From positions 29,282-93,281 of the forward strand of contig NZ_LMLU01000001.1 in the NCBI RefSeq assembly GCF_001422665.1: 64,000 bases of DNA, given 5' to 3'. The translations under genes were made by a program, and so were the position numbers. This DNA comes from Arthrobacter sp. Leaf234 (GTDB taxonomy: Bacteria > Actinomycetota > Actinomycetes > Actinomycetales > Micrococcaceae). Shown one piece after another: positions 60,301 to 64,000 of the stretch. Every line of letters starts with the position of its first letter. Within the stretch, counting starts at the first letter, position 1. The notes beneath the pieces were generated by a model. The model worked only from the letters and a program-made list of their open reading frames with translations. It was not told the DNA's origin and did not search any database.

Positions 60301-62393
60301 GGGCCCGCGGGCTCGAGGGCGTCGCCGACCTGATCCGCATCCTCGGGCCCCTCACCGTCGGGGAGATCGCCGAGCGGCTCGACGCACCCGCCGGCACCAC
60401 GGCACCGGCCGACGGTGCCGGAGCCACGCCGATCCGTGACGACGCCGGCGCCGGGGACGCCACCGCCAGGGACGCCACCGCGGGGGACCCCGCCGCGGCG
60501 GGCGACCCGGGCGAGGGCGCACCGCTCCGCGGTACGGCGTCGGTGGACCTCGTCCGGCAGCACGTCGCCGTCCTCGTCAAGGCCAACCGCGCGCTCACCG
60601 TGAACATCGCCGGAGTCGAGCGGATCTCCGCCGTCGAGGACGCCGCCCGCCTGCGCGACGCCATCGGCGTCCCCCTGCCGATGGGCATCCCGCTGGCGTT
60701 CATCGAGCCAGTCGCGGATCCGCTCGGCGACCTCGTGGGCCGCTATGCCCGCACGCACGGTCCCTTCACCGCCGCCGAGGCGGCGGCCCAGCTGGGCCTC
60801 GGTGTCGCCGTCGTCACGGGATCGCTGCAGCGCCTCGCCGGCGCCGGGCGCGTGGTCGAGGGGGAGTTCCGGCCCGCGGAATCGGTCCCCGTCCTCGACA
60901 TCTCCGCGGACTCGGGTGCCGCTCCGGGCACCATCACCCTCCACGCGCCGGCCTCCAGCGAGTGGTGCGACGTCGAGGTGCTGCGCCGCCTCCGCCGCAG
61001 GTCGCTCGCGGCGCTGCGCCAGGAGGTCGAGCCCGTCGACCCGACCGCCTACGGCAGGTTCCTGCCTGCCTGGCAGCACATCGGGTCGGGCCTGCGGGGA
61101 CTCGACGGCGTGGTCACCGTGATCGACCAGCTCTCCGGCGTCCCGATCCCCGCCTCGGCGTGGGAGCCCCTGATCCTCGCCCAGCGCGTGGCGAACTACA
61201 CCCCGGCCATGCTCGACGAGCTGACCGCGACGGGCGAGGTCGTCTGGTCGGGGGCCGGGTCGCTCGCCGGGAACGACGGCTGGATCGCCCTGCACCTGGC
61301 CGAGAACGCACCCCTCACGCTGCGCCCCGACCCGGCCTTCGAGCCCACGTCGCTGCACTCCGCGCTGATGGATCTGCTGGCCGGCGGTGGCGGCTACTTC
61401 CTCCGGCAGCTGACCAACCTGCTCGATGTCCAGGAGGCCACCTCGGACACCGCCGTCGTCACCGCATTGTGGGACCTCGTGTGGGCGGGCCGCATCAGCA
61501 ATGACACCTTCACGCCGGTGCGCTCGCTGCTGGCCAACGGGAAGACGGCCCACAAGCAGCGCCCCGTCCCGGCACGCGCCCGCACCTCGCGGGCGGGGCG
61601 GCTCGGCCGCGCCCCGGGGAAGTCCCTGACGGGCGCCTCCATGCGTCTCAGTGCGGCAGCCGAGGACGGCGGGGCGGGCGGCTACCAGCGGCCCACGCCT
61701 CCCCTGGCCGCGGGCCGCTGGAACATGCTGCCCGCGGTGGAGGCCGAGACGACGCTCCACGCGCATGCCACCGCCGAGCTCCTGCTCGACCGCTACGGCG
61801 TGGTCACGCGCGGCGCCGTCGGCAACGAGGGCATCCCGGGCGGATTCGGCCTCATGTACAAGGTGCTGGCGCGGCTCGAGGAGATGGGCCGGTGCCGACG
61901 CGGCTACTTCATCGAGCACCTCGGTGCGGCGCAGTTCGCCGTACCGGCGACGGTGGACCGCCTGCGGTCCTTCAGCGCCGACAACCAGCTGCCCACGGCC
62001 CAGGACGTGCTGGGCGGTGAGGCCGCGCCCCTGAACGCCGTCGCCCTGGCCGCCACGGATCCCGCGAACCCCTACGGGGCGGCCCTCAGCTGGCCGCAGG
62101 CGGACGGCGGGCACCGTGCCGGGCGGAAGGCCGGCGCGCTGGTGGTACTCGTGGACGGAGCTCTGGCCCTCTACGTCGAACGGGGCGGCAAGACCCTCCT
62201 GACGTTCACCGAGGATGCCCTGGTCCTCCGTGCCGCGGCGCTGGCCCTCGTGCTGATCATCCGGCGCGGCGCGGCGGACAAGATGGCACTCGAGAAGGTG
62301 AACGGCGGCGAGATCCTCGACACGGACATCGGGCGCGCGCTCGCCGACGCCGGTTTCTACACCACACCGAAGGGACTGAGGATCCGTGCCTGA
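57378..62393 (+). CDS. lhr: Lhr-family ATP-dependent helicase
   Basis: A 1671-aa SF2 helicase of the long Lhr type, used in DNA repair. Seen: Walker A [20 protein letters not shown] near residue 36, [23 protein letters not shown], and motifs V/[39 protein letters not shown]. Winged-helix and core Lhr domains (about 500-900) and a long C-terminal region follow. Two low-complexity inserts occur: [12 protein letters not shown] near 345 (9-bp tandem repeats at 58404-58430) and an Ala/Asp/Gly-rich stretch near 1010-1050. The GTG at 57378 leads into the [11 protein letters not shown] helicase N-terminus. It overlaps nei2 by 8 nt. Confidence 0.95.
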   Translation: [1671 protein letters not shown]

Positions 62394-63204
62394 GGGGGAC
62401 ACCGTCTGGCGGGCGGCCCGTGAACTGCACCGGGCACTCGCGGGCCGGGTGCTGACGCGCTGCGACGTCCGCGTGCCGAAGTTCGCCACCGTCGACTTCA
62501 CGGGGGACACCGTCCAGGAGGCCGTGTCCCGCGGGAAGCACCTGCTGATCCGTGGCGGCGGGGACGACGGCTGGGACATCCACTCCCACCTGAAGATGGA
62601 GGGGCTCTGGCACGTCTACGCTCACGGCGAGAAGTGGCGGCGCCCCGCCTTCAAGGCGCGGTGCATCCTCGAGACGGAGGACGCCGTCGTCGTCGGCTTC
62701 GAACTCGGCTTCCTGCGGGTGATCTCGCGTGCGGAGGAGGACGACGCCGTCGGGTACCTCGGACCGGACCTCCTGGGGCCGGACTGGGATCCGGACGAAG
62801 CGCTTCGGCGGCTCCGCGACCAGCCCGAGCGGCCCATCGGGCTCGCCCTGCTCGACCAGCGGAACCTCGCCGGGATCGGCAACGTGTACCGGTGCGAGCT
62901 GTGCTTCCTCGCCGGGGTGCATCCGCTGACCCCCGTGGGCGAGGTACCCAATCTGCCGCGCATGGTCGAGCTGTCCAAGAAGCTGCTGGAGGCGAACAAG
63001 GCCCGCAGCACCCGGGCGACCACGGGCCAGCTCCGCGGCAACACGCTCTGGGTCTACGGCCGGTCCCGCCGCGGCTGCCTGCGCTGCGGTACGCCCGTGG
63101 CGCTGGAGCAGCTCGGGGACAGGGAGACCGAACTCCGCGAGCTCTACTACTGCCCGCACTGCCAGCCCCGGGTGGAAGCACCCGCGGGAGCGGCACTACC
63201 CTGA
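62386..63204 (+). CDS. Fpg/Nei-family DNA glycosylase (endonuclease VIII, Nei2-like)
   Basis: A 272-aa base-excision repair enzyme. Seen: catalytic N-terminus PEGDTVWR after Met removal (Pro2, Glu3), GKHLLI with the catalytic Lys near 53, the H2TH region IGLALLDQRNLAGIGNVYRCELCFLAGVHP, and a zinc finger CLRCG...YYCPHCQ at the C-terminus. PEGDT marks the Nei branch rather than MutM. Its GTG start overlaps the end of lhr by 8 nt, so both repair proteins are made together. Confidence 0.95.
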   Translation: MPEGDTVWRAARELHRALAGRVLTRCDVRVPKFATVDFTGDTVQEAVSRGKHLLIRGGGDDGWDIHSHLKMEGLWHVYAHGEKWRRPAFKARCILETEDAVVVGFELGFLRVISRAEEDDAVGYLGPDLLGPDWDPDEALRRLRDQPERPIGLALLDQRNLAGIGNVYRCELCFLAGVHPLTPVGEVPNLPRMVELSKKLLEANKARSTRATTGQLRGNTLWVYGRSRRGCLRCGTPVALEQLGDRETELRELYYCPHCQPRVEAPAGAALP

Positions 63205-63208
63205 CGGG

Positions 63209-63253
63209 ATGAGTCACCACCGGATGGACCACCACGGGCAGGTCACGCCCTGA
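63209..63253 (+). CDS. 14-codon His-rich leader reading frame
   Basis: ATG at 63209 begins MSHHRMDHHGQVTP and ends with TGA at 63251-63253, which overlaps the ATG of the next gene (TGATG). TACCCT at 63197-63202 ends 6 nt before the ATG, so the message would be leaderless and start with this frame. Whether it is translated is inferred. Confidence 0.4.
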   Translation: MSHHRMDHHGQVTP

Positions 63254-64000
63254 TGGCGATGCGCTCTCCCCTGCCCGTGCGCAACGGCGTCAATGCCACG
63301 CGGCTGCGGCTCCCGGCGGAGGGCCCGTGGGAGACGGCCCTCGACTACATTCTCGACCGCTTCGACCATGTCGACCCCGACGGCATCGGCAAGCGCTTCG
63401 ACCGCGGCGAGGTCGTGGCGCTCGAAGGCGAGGTGCTGACGCGCACCACCCCGCTCGGCGAGCACACCTTCGTCTGGTACTACCGCGAACTGCCCGTCGA
63501 GGAACGGCTCCCGGTCGAGCTGTCGATCCTCCACCAGGACGAGCGGCTGCTCGTCGTCGACAAACCACACTTCCTGCCGACCACTCCGGGCGGCATGTAC
63601 GTGGCGGAATCGGCCCTGGTCCGCCTCCGGGTGGAGCTCGGCCTGCCGGACCTGATCCCCATGCACCGCCTGGACAGGATGACGGCGGGCGTCCTGATGT
63701 TCGCCGTCGACCCCGCGACGCGGGGCGCCTACCAGTTGCTGTTCGAGAACCGGCGCATCAGCAAGGAATACCGGGCCGTCGCGCCCGTCCGCCCGGAGCT
63801 GGGCCTGGACACGGCCCCGCTGGACGTCCGGAGCAGGATCGTGAAGTCGCGCACCTACCTCCTGGCGCAGGAGGTGGAGGGACCCGCGAACACGCACACG
63901 ACCGTCAGCCTCCTGGACGAGCGGGCGGGGCGCGGGCTGTACCGCCTGCAGCCGCACACGGGCAAGACGCACCAGCTCCGGCTGCACATGGCCTCTCTCG
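63253..64000 (+). CDS. RluA-family pseudouridine synthase (truncated by window end)
   Basis: At least 249 residues. Seen: a short N-terminal domain, then the synthase core LSILHQDERLLVVDKPHFLPTTPGG, the catalytic motif MHRLDRMTAGVLMFA (Asp in HRLD), ENRRISKEYRAV and RLQPHTGKTHQLRLHMAS. It modifies rRNA or tRNA uridines; the target is unknown. The C-terminus lies outside the window. The ATG at 63253 overlaps the stop of a 14-codon frame and has no Shine-Dalgarno, so it probably depends on coupled translation or starts inside a longer message. Confidence 0.92.
   Translation, partial: MAMRSPLPVRNGVNATRLRLPAEGPWETALDYILDRFDHVDPDGIGKRFDRGEVVALEGEVLTRTTPLGEHTFVWYYRELPVEERLPVELSILHQDERLLVVDKPHFLPTTPGGMYVAESALVRLRVELGLPDLIPMHRLDRMTAGVLMFAVDPATRGAYQLLFENRRISKEYRAVAPVRPELGLDTAPLDVRSRIVKSRTYLLAQEVEGPANTHTTVSLLDERAGRGLYRLQPHTGKTHQLRLHMASL

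Noticed and set aside
58602-62579. A 1325-codon open frame antisense to lhr
   Set aside because: Caused by GC-rich third positions of lhr. It has no motifs and is shadowed by clearly conserved helicase sequence.

Overview
The window is high-GC DNA with densely packed genes and strong third-position G/C bias. It comes from an actinobacterium. A proteasome activator ending in GQYL, a GTP-type PEP carboxykinase, CstA with a YbdD partner, Lhr and Nei2, and many start codons 6-7 nt after a TANNNT hexamer (probable leaderless mRNAs) all fit Actinomycetota. The gene set looks most like Micrococcaceae (Arthrobacter-type), but that placement is inferred from content alone.

Region 1 (1-40,935) is chromosomal backbone. 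It runs from a trans-sulfuration enzyme divergent from tmk-holB-lipoprotein hydrolase, past a HAD hydrolase, tRNA-Thr and an aldo/keto reductase, to a sigma-like membrane protein. Next come bpa, a DesK/LuxR-type two-component system divergent from an ABC exporter across a perfect palindrome, and ybdD-cstA. After these lie quinone oxidoreductase, tRNA-Ser(TGA), a 1505-aa secreted nuclease/nucleotidase, a flavoprotein interrupted by a 9-bp minisatellite, an S9 peptidase, tRNA-Ser(GCT), recQ, manB, pckG and tRNA-Arg(ACG). The region ends with a disulfide-type oxidoreductase, a SixA-like phosphatase, a winged-helix regulator, an APC permease, upp/tadA and a PPOX-family protein.

Region 2 (41,003-49,888) is an integrated element of about 8.9 kb in the 3' end of tRNA-Ser(CGA). 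It has 24-bp attL/attR repeats and matching 19-bp arm-type repeats inside both ends. It encodes a tyrosine integrase, an XRE repressor with a clear promoter/operator region, an AlpA-like excisionase, a HTH_36 protein and a small ORF. Further in are an HNH endonuclease with an Mrr-like N-terminus, a single HK97-type major capsid protein with no other virion genes, a two-TM protein, and an XRE-ImmA/IrrE plus PIN-like pair. It resembles a phage satellite or small prophage-like element carrying defence genes, and is the most interesting part of the window.

Region 3 (49,889-64,000) is backbone again: RibD-like reductase, small membrane proteins including a CrtO-like one, a small-multidrug-export protein, a MerR regulator, a methyltransferase, a DJ-1/PfpI protein, rlmH, a DUF4232 lipoprotein and a membrane protein. 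It ends with an lhr-nei2 pair and a truncated RluA-type pseudouridine synthase preceded by a 14-codon His-rich reading frame.

Functional links: tmk and holB overlap by 4 nt (DNA precursor supply and replication). The two-component system probably controls itself and the divergent exporter. Lhr and Nei2 overlap and probably act together in DNA repair. The element's repressor sits between its own -10 and -35 boxes and so should set its dormancy.
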